In this document: piece after piece, positions 26,966 through 35,149 of the stretch | How positions within the stretch are numbered: position 1 is the stretch's first letter | Layout: every line of letters starts with the position of its first letter | Source of the DNA: Paenibacillus pabuli | GTDB taxonomy: Bacteria > Bacillota > Bacilli > Paenibacillales > Paenibacillaceae | Length of the DNA stretch: 64,000 nt | Reading direction: 5' to 3' | NCBI RefSeq assembly: GCF_039831995.1 | Contig: NZ_JBDOIO010000003.1 | Coordinates: 3,534,001 to 3,598,000 of the forward strand | The notes under the pieces: generated by a model | Told to the model about the DNA's origin: nothing | The model's database searches: none | The model's input: the letters and a program-made list of their open reading frames with translations, nothing else | Made by a program: the position numbers and the translations under genes

Positions 26966-27024
26966 CGGAAGGAACCTCCTTTATTGATCTGCTTACTTCC
27001 ACAAACCGGCTGTTAACAATTGGA

Positions 27025-27065
27025 CGGGGAAAGGCCCTCGCGATAAGCGAGCAGCCCATTCCCCG
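27025..27065 (-). other. Intercistronic hairpin between binding-protein and permease genes
   Basis: CGGGGAA (27025-27031) pairs with TTCCCCG (27059-27065), with an inner CTCGC/GCGAG stem. No T-run follows. Such elements usually stabilise the upstream mRNA or partly stop transcription, giving more binding protein than permease. Confidence 0.5.
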
Positions 27066-27104
27066 CTATCCCGGTGTTGGGATGAGCAAGCAATCATTCA
27101 ACTG

Positions 27105-28388
27105 TTATTTATTATTGGCCAGAACGGCTTCGGCGTTTTTACGGAATGTCTCTGCTGCCTGTTCCGGTGTGATTCTGCCAAAGTTCAGTTCCTCGACGGT
27201 ATCCGCCAGAGATGCAATGACCTCAGGTGAACCGACTGGTGGCGGAGGGCTCATTGGTGAAGCTTTTGGCTCCATGGCCGCTACGAAATCAAATACCTGT
27301 TTCGTTGGTTCGCTCAGTTCAGGAGCAATAGCTTCCTTGATTGCGCCGGAGATCGGCACACCGCGCTCACCCTTGATCAGCTTGTTGGCTTCCACGTCAT
27401 TCACCCAGAAATCGATGAATTTGGCTGCTTCTTCTTTCACTTTCGAGTTTGAAGTTACTGCCCAGTACATACTTGGCTGCATGTAAAGACCCTTCTCCAT
27501 GTCCGGCCCAGGCATAGGAGCAAACTCCAATGGACGGTTAGCTACTTGCTGTACGGCTACAAACTGGTTGGACCATTGCCAGATACCGATACCTTTGCCC
27601 TTGACCAGATCCGATTCCTCGATAATGCCCTTAGTCTGGTTAGCCAGATCCGGTGTAGGTGCCGCACCTTGCTCAATCATTCGACGCATTAATCCGAAAA
27701 ATTCGACAAACAGTTTATCATCGTCATATCCAAGACCTGTACCTTCAGCATTGTAGAGGGACAAGCCTTTGGTCCGCAGGAAGTAATGGAAGAAGATATC
27801 CGGGGCTACCCCGCCATCCAAAAACAGACCTTTCTCTGCGGTTTGTTTACCCAACGCTTCATATGACTCCCAAGTCAGGTTTTCAGGGAACGTATCTACT
27901 CCTGCCTTTTTGAGCAGAGCCGGGTCATAATGGAAGCCGAGTACGTTAACCCCGGCAGGTACACCATATTGTTTGCCGTTGATTACACCCGTGCTGATGA
28001 CGTTTTCGGAAACATCATCCACCTTGATCTGGTTGCCAAGGTATGGCGCCAGATCCTCCAGCTGACCATTCTGTGCATATTGGCTGATGTAGGAAATATC
28101 CATCTGAACAATGTCAGGCAACTGATTCGCTGCAGCTTGTGGAGCGAGCTTTTTCCAGTAGTCATCAAAAGAGGCGTATTCGACATCAATCTTGACGTTC
28201 GGGTTTTTCTCTTTGTACAGATCAATGACCTTCTGCGTGTATTCATGACGTGCATCCGAGCCCCACCACGCGATACGCAGTGTAACCGAGCCATCTGCGG
28301 ATGTACCTCCGGATTCTCCTTCAGAGCTGCATGCCGCCGTAAATACCAGCAGAACAGCCATCATCAGGAATATTGCCTTTTTCACCAT
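27105..28388 (-). CDS. Sugar ABC transporter substrate-binding lipoprotein
   Basis: A 427-residue extracellular solute-binding protein (family 1). The signal peptide ends in the lipobox FTAAC with lipidated Cys at residue 20, followed by SSEGESGG. The mature part has the family opening VTLRIAWWGSDARHEYTQKVIDLYKEKNPNVKIDVEY, and later WSNQFVAVQQVANRPLEFAPMPGP. It delivers an oligosaccharide to the two downstream permeases. The adjacent acetylesterase hints at a pectin-derived ligand (inference). It is first in the transport operon and has a perfect-consensus cre site upstream. Confidence 0.93.
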   Translation of the reverse strand: MVKKAIFLMMAVLLVFTAACSSEGESGGTSADGSVTLRIAWWGSDARHEYTQKVIDLYKEKNPNVKIDVEYASFDDYWKKLAPQAAANQLPDIVQMDISYISQYAQNGQLEDLAPYLGNQIKVDDVSENVISTGVINGKQYGVPAGVNVLGFHYDPALLKKAGVDTFPENLTWESYEALGKQTAEKGLFLDGGVAPDIFFHYFLRTKGLSLYNAEGTGLGYDDDKLFVEFFGLMRRMIEQGAAPTPDLANQTKGIIEESDLVKGKGIGIWQWSNQFVAVQQVANRPLEFAPMPGPDMEKGLYMQPSMYWAVTSNSKVKEEAAKFIDFWVNDVEANKLIKGERGVPISGAIKEAIAPELSEPTKQVFDFVAAMEPKASPMSPPPPVGSPEVIASLADTVEELNFGRITPEQAAETFRKNAEAVLANNK

Positions 28389-28444
28389 GCCAATCTCCCC
28401 TTTTTGTGTGGATATGGTAATGTGAATGGGTTATCTCCTTTTTC

Positions 28445-28458
28445 TGATAACGCTTTCA
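28445..28458 (-). promoter_or_regulatory. cre site (CcpA operator) upstream of the sugar-binding-protein gene
   Basis: On the minus strand TGAAAGCGTTATCA fits the cre consensus TGWAANCGNTNWCA at every position. It lies 57-70 nt upstream of the start codon, in the promoter region, so glucose repression by CcpA is likely. Confidence 0.75.
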
Positions 28459-28525
28459 CAAACTTGATAATGTCATTTTCGCAAATATACGACCAGAGTT
28501 GAATACACAAATCCGTCTTGTTGGT

Positions 28526-28578
28526 TCAAAAAACAGAGGAGGACAACATCCACCATCACGGTGTTGTTCGTCCCCCTC
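28526..28578 (-). terminator. Terminator after the response regulator gene
   Basis: On the minus strand a stem formed by 28562-28578 with 28536-28550 (GAGG... with CCTC, plus AACA/TGTT pairs) is followed by a run of six T at about 28527-28533. Confidence 0.8.
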
Positions 28579-28609
28579 ATACATTGGCCAAGAGAGCGTT
28601 AGCCAATTG

Positions 28610-30163
28610 TTATATGCCGGATCTTCGGTACTCTGTCGGTGTCATCCCGGTCCACTTTTTGAACACCTGACTGAAATATTGCGAATTGCCTCCGAAACCA
28701 AACAGTTCTGCAAGCTCGAATACCTTTACATCCCCGCCCCGGCGAATGTGCTCACATGCACGCTCAATGCGCAGGCGATTCACGTAGTTGGAGAAGTTTT
28801 CTCCTGTCACTTTTTTAAAAATTTTGCCCAGGTAATCCGGATTCATATATAACATCTGATGGGCAACACCGTTCAGTGAAAGATCAGCTTCGCCATAGTG
28901 TTTATCTACAATATCCATCATCTTCTCCACGGCGGAAGACTGGCGGCTTATATGATTTTTATAATAACCGGAGGTCAGATTGGCCGTACTGTTGGCGACG
29001 AATGACTTCAGTTCAGACAAAGTATCCATGTGGGGAAGCTCTGCCATCCGCTGAGTAAACTCTGTTGCCTCTTCAGGCGGACAAACATGAATCATGGCCG
29101 AATAGAGCTGAACGACATAGGATCGGGTTACCTCAATATCAAGCTGCTGTCCGGATAAGCGCTCAAACAGACGGTCAACTTCGGCACTGGCCTCCTCGCT
29201 ATTACCCGACTTAATCAGTTGGCACAATTGTTCGGCATCCTGCTCGGCATGGACGCCTTCACATTCCCCGGCAATGGCCACGTCATTCTTCGTGATTAAT
29301 TTGCCTTCTCCGATGAAAAAGCGATGGTTCAGACATTGTTGCGCCTCACGATACAGACGCCGTGACTGGACCATGTGGTCCGCTTCGCTAAGTGCAGCCG
29401 TCACTTGTAATTTATAGAGCCTGGTAAAAGCTGCTCTCACTTCCTCAATTCGCTCCCTTAAGTCTGCGGAATCCGCCGAATCCTCCAGCAGAATCAGCAG
29501 CTTGCCTTCAATGGTAGTACTTAATAGGACATATGGCAGCAGATCGCTGGCAATGTTCTTGATGGCAAATAAATGGCTGTAGTCATGTTCGTCCGAGATG
29601 TGGAACAATAACAGGCGAACTTGATTGGCTTCGAGTTTCAGATCGAACAGTTCCTGATAATACTCCAAATCGACCGGTCCATACGTACGATTGGTCATGA
29701 ACTCGAGCAAAAATTGTTCTTTTACATGGGGAAGCACTCGCTGCAGTCGCTGCTTCATCTCCCCAGCCACATGCTCTTTCACTTGTGCATCCTGCTGCTC
29801 CTGAAGCAATTCCGACAGGGCATCATGAATCTGATTTTCATTGCAGGGCTTTAGCAAGTAATGCTTTACACCGTATTGCATGGCCCGGCGGGCATATTCA
29901 AACTCTTTGTAGCCGGACAGCATGATAAACCGAAGTCCAGGGTAAGCTTCAGATGCCTTTTCTATAAGCCCCAGTCCGTCCAAACCCGGCATGGATATAT
30001 CCGTGATGATAATATCAGGTCTGGAATGACCGATTTTGTCCAATGCCTCAATCCCATTTCTGGCGGTGTCCACCAGTTCTGTACCGGCTGCTGCCCAGTC
30101 CACCACTTGGGAGATTCCCTCCAAAATCACACGTTCGTCATCTACGAGCATCACTTTGTACAT
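28610..30163 (-). CDS. AraC-type response regulator (YesN family)
   Basis: A 517-residue regulator. The receiver domain (about 1-120) has VMLVDDE, the phospho-Asp in DIIITDISMPGLDG and the Lys in YLLKP. The C-terminal about 100 residues are an AraC HTH: LSLNGVAHQMLYMNPDYLGKIFKKVTGENFSNYVNRLRIERA and GGNSQYFSQVFKKWTGMTPTEYR. It works with the adjacent YesM-like kinase and most likely activates the transport operon. I use ATG 30163 (MYKVMLVDDE), 9 nt after GAGG; ATG 30169 is too near. Its start overlaps the kinase gene by 26 nt. Confidence 0.94.
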   Translation of the reverse strand: MYKVMLVDDERVILEGISQVVDWAAAGTELVDTARNGIEALDKIGHSRPDIIITDISMPGLDGLGLIEKASEAYPGLRFIMLSGYKEFEYARRAMQYGVKHYLLKPCNENQIHDALSELLQEQQDAQVKEHVAGEMKQRLQRVLPHVKEQFLLEFMTNRTYGPVDLEYYQELFDLKLEANQVRLLLFHISDEHDYSHLFAIKNIASDLLPYVLLSTTIEGKLLILLEDSADSADLRERIEEVRAAFTRLYKLQVTAALSEADHMVQSRRLYREAQQCLNHRFFIGEGKLITKNDVAIAGECEGVHAEQDAEQLCQLIKSGNSEEASAEVDRLFERLSGQQLDIEVTRSYVVQLYSAMIHVCPPEEATEFTQRMAELPHMDTLSELKSFVANSTANLTSGYYKNHISRQSSAVEKMMDIVDKHYGEADLSLNGVAHQMLYMNPDYLGKIFKKVTGENFSNYVNRLRIERACEHIRRGGDVKVFELAELFGFGGNSQYFSQVFKKWTGMTPTEYRRSGI

Positions 30164-31925
30164 CGTCATCGTCCTCTCTGATCCAAGGTATTCTGATCGA
30201 TACTACGGTCCCGGCACCGGGATTGCTGCTCATGATCATGCTGCCCTCATCACCGAAGGTCAGTCTGATCCGTTCCTGGATGTTGGATAAACCTATGCCT
30301 TGTCCTCTCGTCTGAATTCGTCCTTCCTGCAGCTGCACCAGAAACTCAGGGGTCATGCCCGGTCCGTCATCCTCTACTTCAATGATAATCTTGTCATCTT
30401 CTGCTCTGGCTCGAATCCGAATTTTACACGGGTCTATACTTGGTTCGAGTGCATAGTGAATGGCATTCTCCACCAAAGGCTGTAACGTTAGCTTTGGAAG
30501 GCGTGCATTCCCCACCTCAGGAGCAATATCCATATCAAAATTAAGCCTTTCCTCAAATCGTGTGCGCTGAATGGTCACATAACTGCGGACGATATCCAGC
30601 TCCCTCTCCAGCGTGATCCACTTCTCGGACATATTTACTGAACTGCGCAGCAAGAAGCCGAGTGCCTCGACCATTTCGGAAATTTGCCGCTGCTTCTGCA
30701 CTTTGGCCAGCCAGTTAATGGACTCCAGCGTGTTATAGAGGAAATGCGGATTAATTTGTGCCTGAAGCGCTTTCAATTCCGTTTCTCGAATGACCAGCTG
30801 CTTCGCATAATTCTCGTCAATCAGTTCCCTGATTCGCTGCAGCATCATCTTGAATGTGCGATGCAGAAGCCCAACTTCGTTTTGGGAAGATACCGGAACA
30901 CTGCCCAGAGCCGCCTCCTCCAACTTATCCAGATCCCCCTTTTCAATATTGCGCATCTTCTTGATCAACTGGGCGATCGGCTGTGTAATACTGCGGGACA
31001 GCTTGGCACCAAACACAAGTGCGACCAGCAAAATCATAAAGAAAATGACAGTCACTAATTGTTTGACAAATTGAATCTGCTTGAACATCTGGTCAAACGG
31101 CGTCATGTAAAGGTACACCCAATCCGTATAGGATGAATGCGCACGGGCGACAAAATTCCTTCCCTGTTCGAACATCGCAATCCCGTAAGGCTGGGTACGC
31201 TTCAATTCCGATTCCAACTCGGAATCACTAACTGACGATTGGGTGGGATAGATGACTTCACGTCCATCGGTAATCAGAAGCTGTGAGTCCTCTGCGGGAT
31301 GCTGCATCTGATCCTGAACAATGCGATCCAGCCGTACACGGATAATCAGTGTTCCCAGCTTCTCCAAGGTGAAGGCTCCACCCGTGAAAGACTTGACCTG
31401 CCTTACGGATATGAGCCTCGCTTGCTGATCTCCGCTCGTATACCATGCATTGGATCCTGAATATTGCTGTCCAAGTGCAACCAGTTCCGCCTGCATGGAC
31501 TCCGATATTCCCTCCCGGTTCCCCGCAGCCATAACGTTATTATCATTATCGATAAAAATCATGGAATAGACGTACTTCTCTGACCCTGCGTATGCAACAA
31601 GCCTGTTGGTTATTTTTTTGAGCAGGCCGTTTTTCTCGTATCCCGATTCCGCCTTATCCAACTGCAAGAGATACTGCTGGAGCGGTTCATCCGACATGAC
31701 CTTGAAGGAAAGATTGGCAATTTCGCGCAGTTGATTCTCAATGCCCACGGAAGACATGTTCAGTACCTGGGACGACTTTTCATAGATTTGGCGATCATAG
31801 ATTTTGAACACATATCCCAGGACAGATACATAAAACGTGAAACTGATCAGCATCAAAAATCCGATGAGAAGAATGGTTTTGTGATGGATCGGCAGCGATG
31901 TGAAAGCGTTCTTAATTTTTCTCAT
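30138..31925 (-). CDS. Sensor histidine kinase (YesM family)
   Basis: A 595-residue membrane kinase: membrane helix about 18-40, an extracytoplasmic dCache-like sensor (about 41-295), a second helix (about 296-318), HAMP (about 320-375), His_kinase domain with ALQAQINPHFLYNTLESINWLA (phospho-His in NPHFLYN) and an ATPase domain with LVENAIHYALEP and DDGPGM / RGQGIGLSNIQERI. YesM/YesN pairs in Bacillales regulate polysaccharide and oligosaccharide uptake loci, consistent with the neighbours. The Shine-Dalgarno is partly buried in a small hairpin directly before the ATG. Confidence 0.94.
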   Translation of the reverse strand: MRKIKNAFTSLPIHHKTILLIGFLMLISFTFYVSVLGYVFKIYDRQIYEKSSQVLNMSSVGIENQLREIANLSFKVMSDEPLQQYLLQLDKAESGYEKNGLLKKITNRLVAYAGSEKYVYSMIFIDNDNNVMAAGNREGISESMQAELVALGQQYSGSNAWYTSGDQQARLISVRQVKSFTGGAFTLEKLGTLIIRVRLDRIVQDQMQHPAEDSQLLITDGREVIYPTQSSVSDSELESELKRTQPYGIAMFEQGRNFVARAHSSYTDWVYLYMTPFDQMFKQIQFVKQLVTVIFFMILLVALVFGAKLSRSITQPIAQLIKKMRNIEKGDLDKLEEAALGSVPVSSQNEVGLLHRTFKMMLQRIRELIDENYAKQLVIRETELKALQAQINPHFLYNTLESINWLAKVQKQRQISEMVEALGFLLRSSVNMSEKWITLERELDIVRSYVTIQRTRFEERLNFDMDIAPEVGNARLPKLTLQPLVENAIHYALEPSIDPCKIRIRARAEDDKIIIEVEDDGPGMTPEFLVQLQEGRIQTRGQGIGLSNIQERIRLTFGDEGSMIMSSNPGAGTVVSIRIPWIREDDDDVQSDARR

Positions 31926-31942
31926 CCAAAGCGCTCCTTTGG
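31926..31942 (-). promoter_or_regulatory. Hairpin over the ribosome binding site of the sensor kinase gene
   Basis: On the mRNA CCAAAG and CTTTGG form a perfect 6-bp stem around the loop GAGCG, ending one base before the ATG. The AAGGAG box lies in the stem and loop, so the structure could limit translation. Confidence 0.5.
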
Positions 31943-32069
31943 CCCCGCGAAGGGTGCAGGCAGGTGTGAGAGTCTCGTTCTACTGTAAGTTATTTTCATA
32001 TTTACACATCCATGGGCAGATGACAAGTCATAATTATTCAACATATAGGGTGCTATTCGAAGACACCGT

Positions 32070-32112
32070 GAAAAAAGAAGCCAGATTGATTGTCAGATCA
32101 ACCTGGCTTCTC
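32070..32112 (-). terminator. Terminator after the SGNH hydrolase gene
   Basis: AGAAGCCAG (32076-32084) pairs with CTGGCTTCT (32103-32111), extended by TTGAT/ATCAA. On the minus strand a run of T follows (32071-32076). Confidence 0.85.
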
Positions 32113-32137
32113 GAATAGAATCATTACACGTTGCTGC

Positions 32138-33460
32138 TTATGGATTAACGAATACTGTTTTCAACTTCGCTACATACTGCACATCAAAGCCGAGACCTTC
32201 GGCTACCATGGCCAGTGGTACATACGTTTTGGACTCTTTGCCCACCTTGTTCAGGAACGCTGGTGTATCAATTACAACGGATGCTCCATTAACCTGAACC
32301 GCACTGGCACCGATCTTCACGGCTACTTTACGGTCTCCGTATGTAATGGTTGCCGTTGAGGTTTTATTGTCCCAGACGGTGGTAGCACCTACAGCATTCA
32401 CGATATCCTGAATGGCCACAAAGTTTTTCCCACTACGGATGATTGGTTTATACGGTGTGTTCAGCGTTTTGCCGCTAACGATGATGTTCATCGGTTCACC
32501 TGCTGCAGGCGCGGTCAGTTTTGTATAATCGCCCCAGATCGTTTCTGCAAAAACCTTGGCGATGGCTTCGTAACCAAACTGGTTCGGGTGAAAATCGCGA
32601 TCCTTGATCATATGTGTCATGGTTCCCTCGCCGCCGACAAACTCCTTGGCTACATGTGCCACTTTTACATCCATACCCTGAGCGGTGAATTGGGATGCAA
32701 TGCCGTCAATCGTCGCCGTAAAACCCTTTGATGCTTCCATGAGTTTGACATACAATGCTTTACCCGCTACTTCAGGCATAGGCTGGTACTGGTCGGCAAT
32801 GACAATCTTGGCTTCGGGATTCATTGCGTAAATATTATTAATCACTTCGTTAACATTTACAGTATACGTTTCCAGCAGTTCCTTTACCTTGGCTTCCAAT
32901 TCCGAATCACTTAGGTTATTGGCTGTACCAAGCAGTTCCGATACATCATTGCCCCCAATGGTAATCGCGATGAGATCAGCACCCGCTACGCTTTCACGGA
33001 TTGCAGCAATATTGGCCCCCATCTGTCCTGCTCTTGGATCTGGCAGACTTGGCTGGATCGCGTCAGAAGTCAGAGTTTTGCCCTCGTTTATTGCAGAGGT
33101 AAAATTCTTCAAGCCAATACTCTTCAATCCGGCAATACCGTAGTTATCCACCTGAGTACGGCCGTGGAGCAAACCTTGCTCCTGCAAGCGCTCTACATAA
33201 CCATAAGGCAAGCCCTTTGCATTTGGCTCGTATCCTACCGTGATGGAATCTCCCAAGGTGACAATCCGGAATTCCTTCGTTACGGCTGCAGCATCCTTTT
33301 TTGAAGAGGCAGCTGCCGAGGTTGTACCAGCAGGTAATGTGCTGGTGCTGTTATCGGCGGCTTGTGCTGGCTGTGCCGTTGATGCAAACAGCATCATTCC
33401 CGCCAACATGCATGCTGTCAATGCTGCCGACGTGTTGTTCCATGTACGTGTACGCTTCAT
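32138..33460 (-). CDS. Secreted SGNH/GDSL hydrolase with copper-amine-oxidase-like C-terminal domain
   Basis: A 440-residue exported protein. The signal peptide (MKRTRTW..., hydrophobic core, cleavage near AQAADN) is followed by an SGNH hydrolase domain: VTLGDSITVGYEP (Ser), NYGIAGLKS (Gly), TIGGNDVSE (Asn) and DFHPNQFGYEAIA (Asp and His). Residues about 330-440 form a copper amine oxidase N-like domain (KPIIRSGKNFVAIQDIVNAVGATTVWDN, KTYVPLAMVAEGLGF). Esterase or lipase specificity is unknown. ATG 33460 has AAGGGAG 11 nt upstream; the longer frame to 33547 lacks a good site and would bury the signal peptide. The same C-terminal module occurs on the deacetylase at 480-1799. Confidence 0.88.
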   Translation of the reverse strand: MKRTRTWNNTSAALTACMLAGMMLFASTAQPAQAADNSTSTLPAGTTSAAASSKKDAAAVTKEFRIVTLGDSITVGYEPNAKGLPYGYVERLQEQGLLHGRTQVDNYGIAGLKSIGLKNFTSAINEGKTLTSDAIQPSLPDPRAGQMGANIAAIRESVAGADLIAITIGGNDVSELLGTANNLSDSELEAKVKELLETYTVNVNEVINNIYAMNPEAKIVIADQYQPMPEVAGKALYVKLMEASKGFTATIDGIASQFTAQGMDVKVAHVAKEFVGGEGTMTHMIKDRDFHPNQFGYEAIAKVFAETIWGDYTKLTAPAAGEPMNIIVSGKTLNTPYKPIIRSGKNFVAIQDIVNAVGATTVWDNKTSTATITYGDRKVAVKIGASAVQVNGASVVIDTPAFLNKVGKESKTYVPLAMVAEGLGFDVQYVAKLKTVFVNP

Positions 33461-33608
33461 TCGTGGTAACACTCCCTTTTTCTCACATCTATAAAATGAT
33501 AACTTGAACTTTATTACACAGGTTCGTCTCCGGTAGCAGACGTTCATCTATTTCTATTCTATCATTAAAAAGTAGCCATGTCGCAGGACTCCGGCTTGCT
33601 CACAAAAT

Positions 33609-33638
33609 AACAGACTTCCCTTCTATGGGAAGTCTGTT
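33609..33638 (-). terminator. Hairpin after the 88-residue protein gene
   Basis: AACAGACTTCCC pairs perfectly with GGGAAGTCTGTT around a 6-nt loop. The following T-content on the minus strand is moderate. Confidence 0.65.
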
Positions 33639-33683
33639 AACCTATACTCCTAGCCCTTTGTATGCTTGTTACAACCGTGTAGA

Positions 33684-33950
33684 TTAGTGGTCTTTTCTTT
33701 CAGGTTCTGCTTCGTTTTTCTTCTCCGCAGAACGCTCCAGATAACGATCATAACGATCGTCCACTTCACGGGCCATATTTCGGTACATCAACGTCTCTTC
33801 GACAATCGGGTCCCGTTCCGTCTGAATGCGCACCTCATATTTGGGAGGAATCAGCTGGCGTTCACGCTTGTTCGCGTCGCCGGACTCTTCCATCTCCCCT
33901 TCAGTCAGCATTTCACTCAAACGTCGTTCCAGTTCCTTGGATTCATCCAT
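33684..33950 (-). CDS. Small charged hypothetical protein
   Basis: An 88-residue, very hydrophilic protein rich in Glu, Arg and Lys (ELERRLSEMLTEGEMEESG at the start; YDRYLERSAEKKNEAEPERKDH at the end). It has no hydrophobic segment and may be helical or disordered. AAAGGAGCGA precedes the ATG and a perfect hairpin follows the stop, which supports a real gene. I do not recognise the family. Confidence 0.65.
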   Translation of the reverse strand: MDESKELERRLSEMLTEGEMEESGDANKRERQLIPPKYEVRIQTERDPIVEETLMYRNMAREVDDRYDRYLERSAEKKNEAEPERKDH

Positions 33951-34178
33951 CGTTCATCGCTCCTTTAATTAAGTTCATAATGCACGAGCAAATACTATTG
34001 CACCTAAACTTCGATGGTCTGAACAATCTTCCGATCGCTGTTATCCCCAAATTTTCTTGTTTACTTTTCAAAGGGAAAAATTCGAGGATAAAGGCGAACG
34101 CTTCGCTTCTCCAGATTTTTTCTGCCCCTCGTTCATGTACAATATAAGTTTGTTCAATCCATTAAGAAATTAATAAAC

Positions 34179-35051
34179 TCACTCCAGGCCGGTTGCTTTG
34201 GCTTCCTTGAGTACATCTGTCAAGACATCATGAATTTTGCCGTTCGTGGCAACCACATGACTGACCGACAACTGATAAGGTGTACCGATTGTATCGGTTA
34301 CCTTGCCGCCGGATTCCTCAACGAGCAGTGCCCCTGCCGCAATATCCCACGGTTTCAGTCCTACTTCGGTGTATGCACTGAGGCGACCCGCAGCAACATA
34401 CGCCAAATGCAAGGCTGCCGACCCACCTGCACGCAGGCTTCGTACTTGCGGTGCAAGGGCCTGTACAGCCGCCATATTGACTGGCAGGGCATAGGTTGTA
34501 TCTGCCGGGAAGCCCACTGCAACCAGGCTCTGACCCAGCCCCTGTTCATCCGACACAGCCATCCGGTTTCCGTGGACGTAAGCTCCTTTTCCTTTTTCAG
34601 CTACAAACAGTTCGTCTCTGGAAGGATCGTAAATGACCCCTACAATGACTTCACCATGATGAGCCAAGGCGATGGAAACCGAATAAAATGGAAATCCGTG
34701 GACAAAATTCGTTGTTCCGTCCACTGGGTCCACGATCCAGAGGAATTCCTCTTCCTGTGCCTCTTTCAGTGCTTTCGCAGAAGCTTCCGGTCCCGGTTCA
34801 ACACCCTCTTCACCAAGAATGACATGGTCGGGAAAGTGGGTTAAAATCAGGCGGCGGATCATCTGCTCCGCTCCTTTATCCACTTCGGTTACAAGATCCT
34901 GCGGAGAATATTTAGTTCCGGGTTCTCCTATGGTACCGAGACGGCTCTTGATCCATTCACCCGCCTTGGACGCCGCATTAATGGCAACGGCAGTATAGCT
35001 TTTGCTTGTCACGACATAAGGTGTTTTTTCCTTCTCATTCAAAGCGTTCAC
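34179..35051 (-). CDS. Inositol monophosphatase family protein (SuhB-like)
   Basis: A 290-residue Mg-dependent phosphatase. The metal-binding motifs are present: ILGEEG (about 77-82), WIVDPVDGTTNFVHGFP (about 105-121) and PWDIAAGALLVEESGG (about 226-241). The family dephosphorylates inositol monophosphates and related substrates such as PAP, fructose bisphosphate or histidinol phosphate; which one is not clear. The N-terminal 15 residues are extra. The GTG at 35051 has only a weak purine-rich site upstream, so the true start is uncertain. Confidence 0.88.
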   Translation of the reverse strand: MNALNEKEKTPYVVTSKSYTAVAINAASKAGEWIKSRLGTIGEPGTKYSPQDLVTEVDKGAEQMIRRLILTHFPDHVILGEEGVEPGPEASAKALKEAQEEEFLWIVDPVDGTTNFVHGFPFYSVSIALAHHGEVIVGVIYDPSRDELFVAEKGKGAYVHGNRMAVSDEQGLGQSLVAVGFPADTTYALPVNMAAVQALAPQVRSLRAGGSAALHLAYVAAGRLSAYTEVGLKPWDIAAGALLVEESGGKVTDTIGTPYQLSVSHVVATNGKIHDVLTDVLKEAKATGLE

Positions 35052-35149
35052 TCTACTTTCTATATCAATCTACGAAAAGTTAAAATACTTGTTAAAAGTA
35101 TACGCCTCACAGGTTGTAAAGTTTCTTGCTGCCCAGGCCCCTTTTGGCT

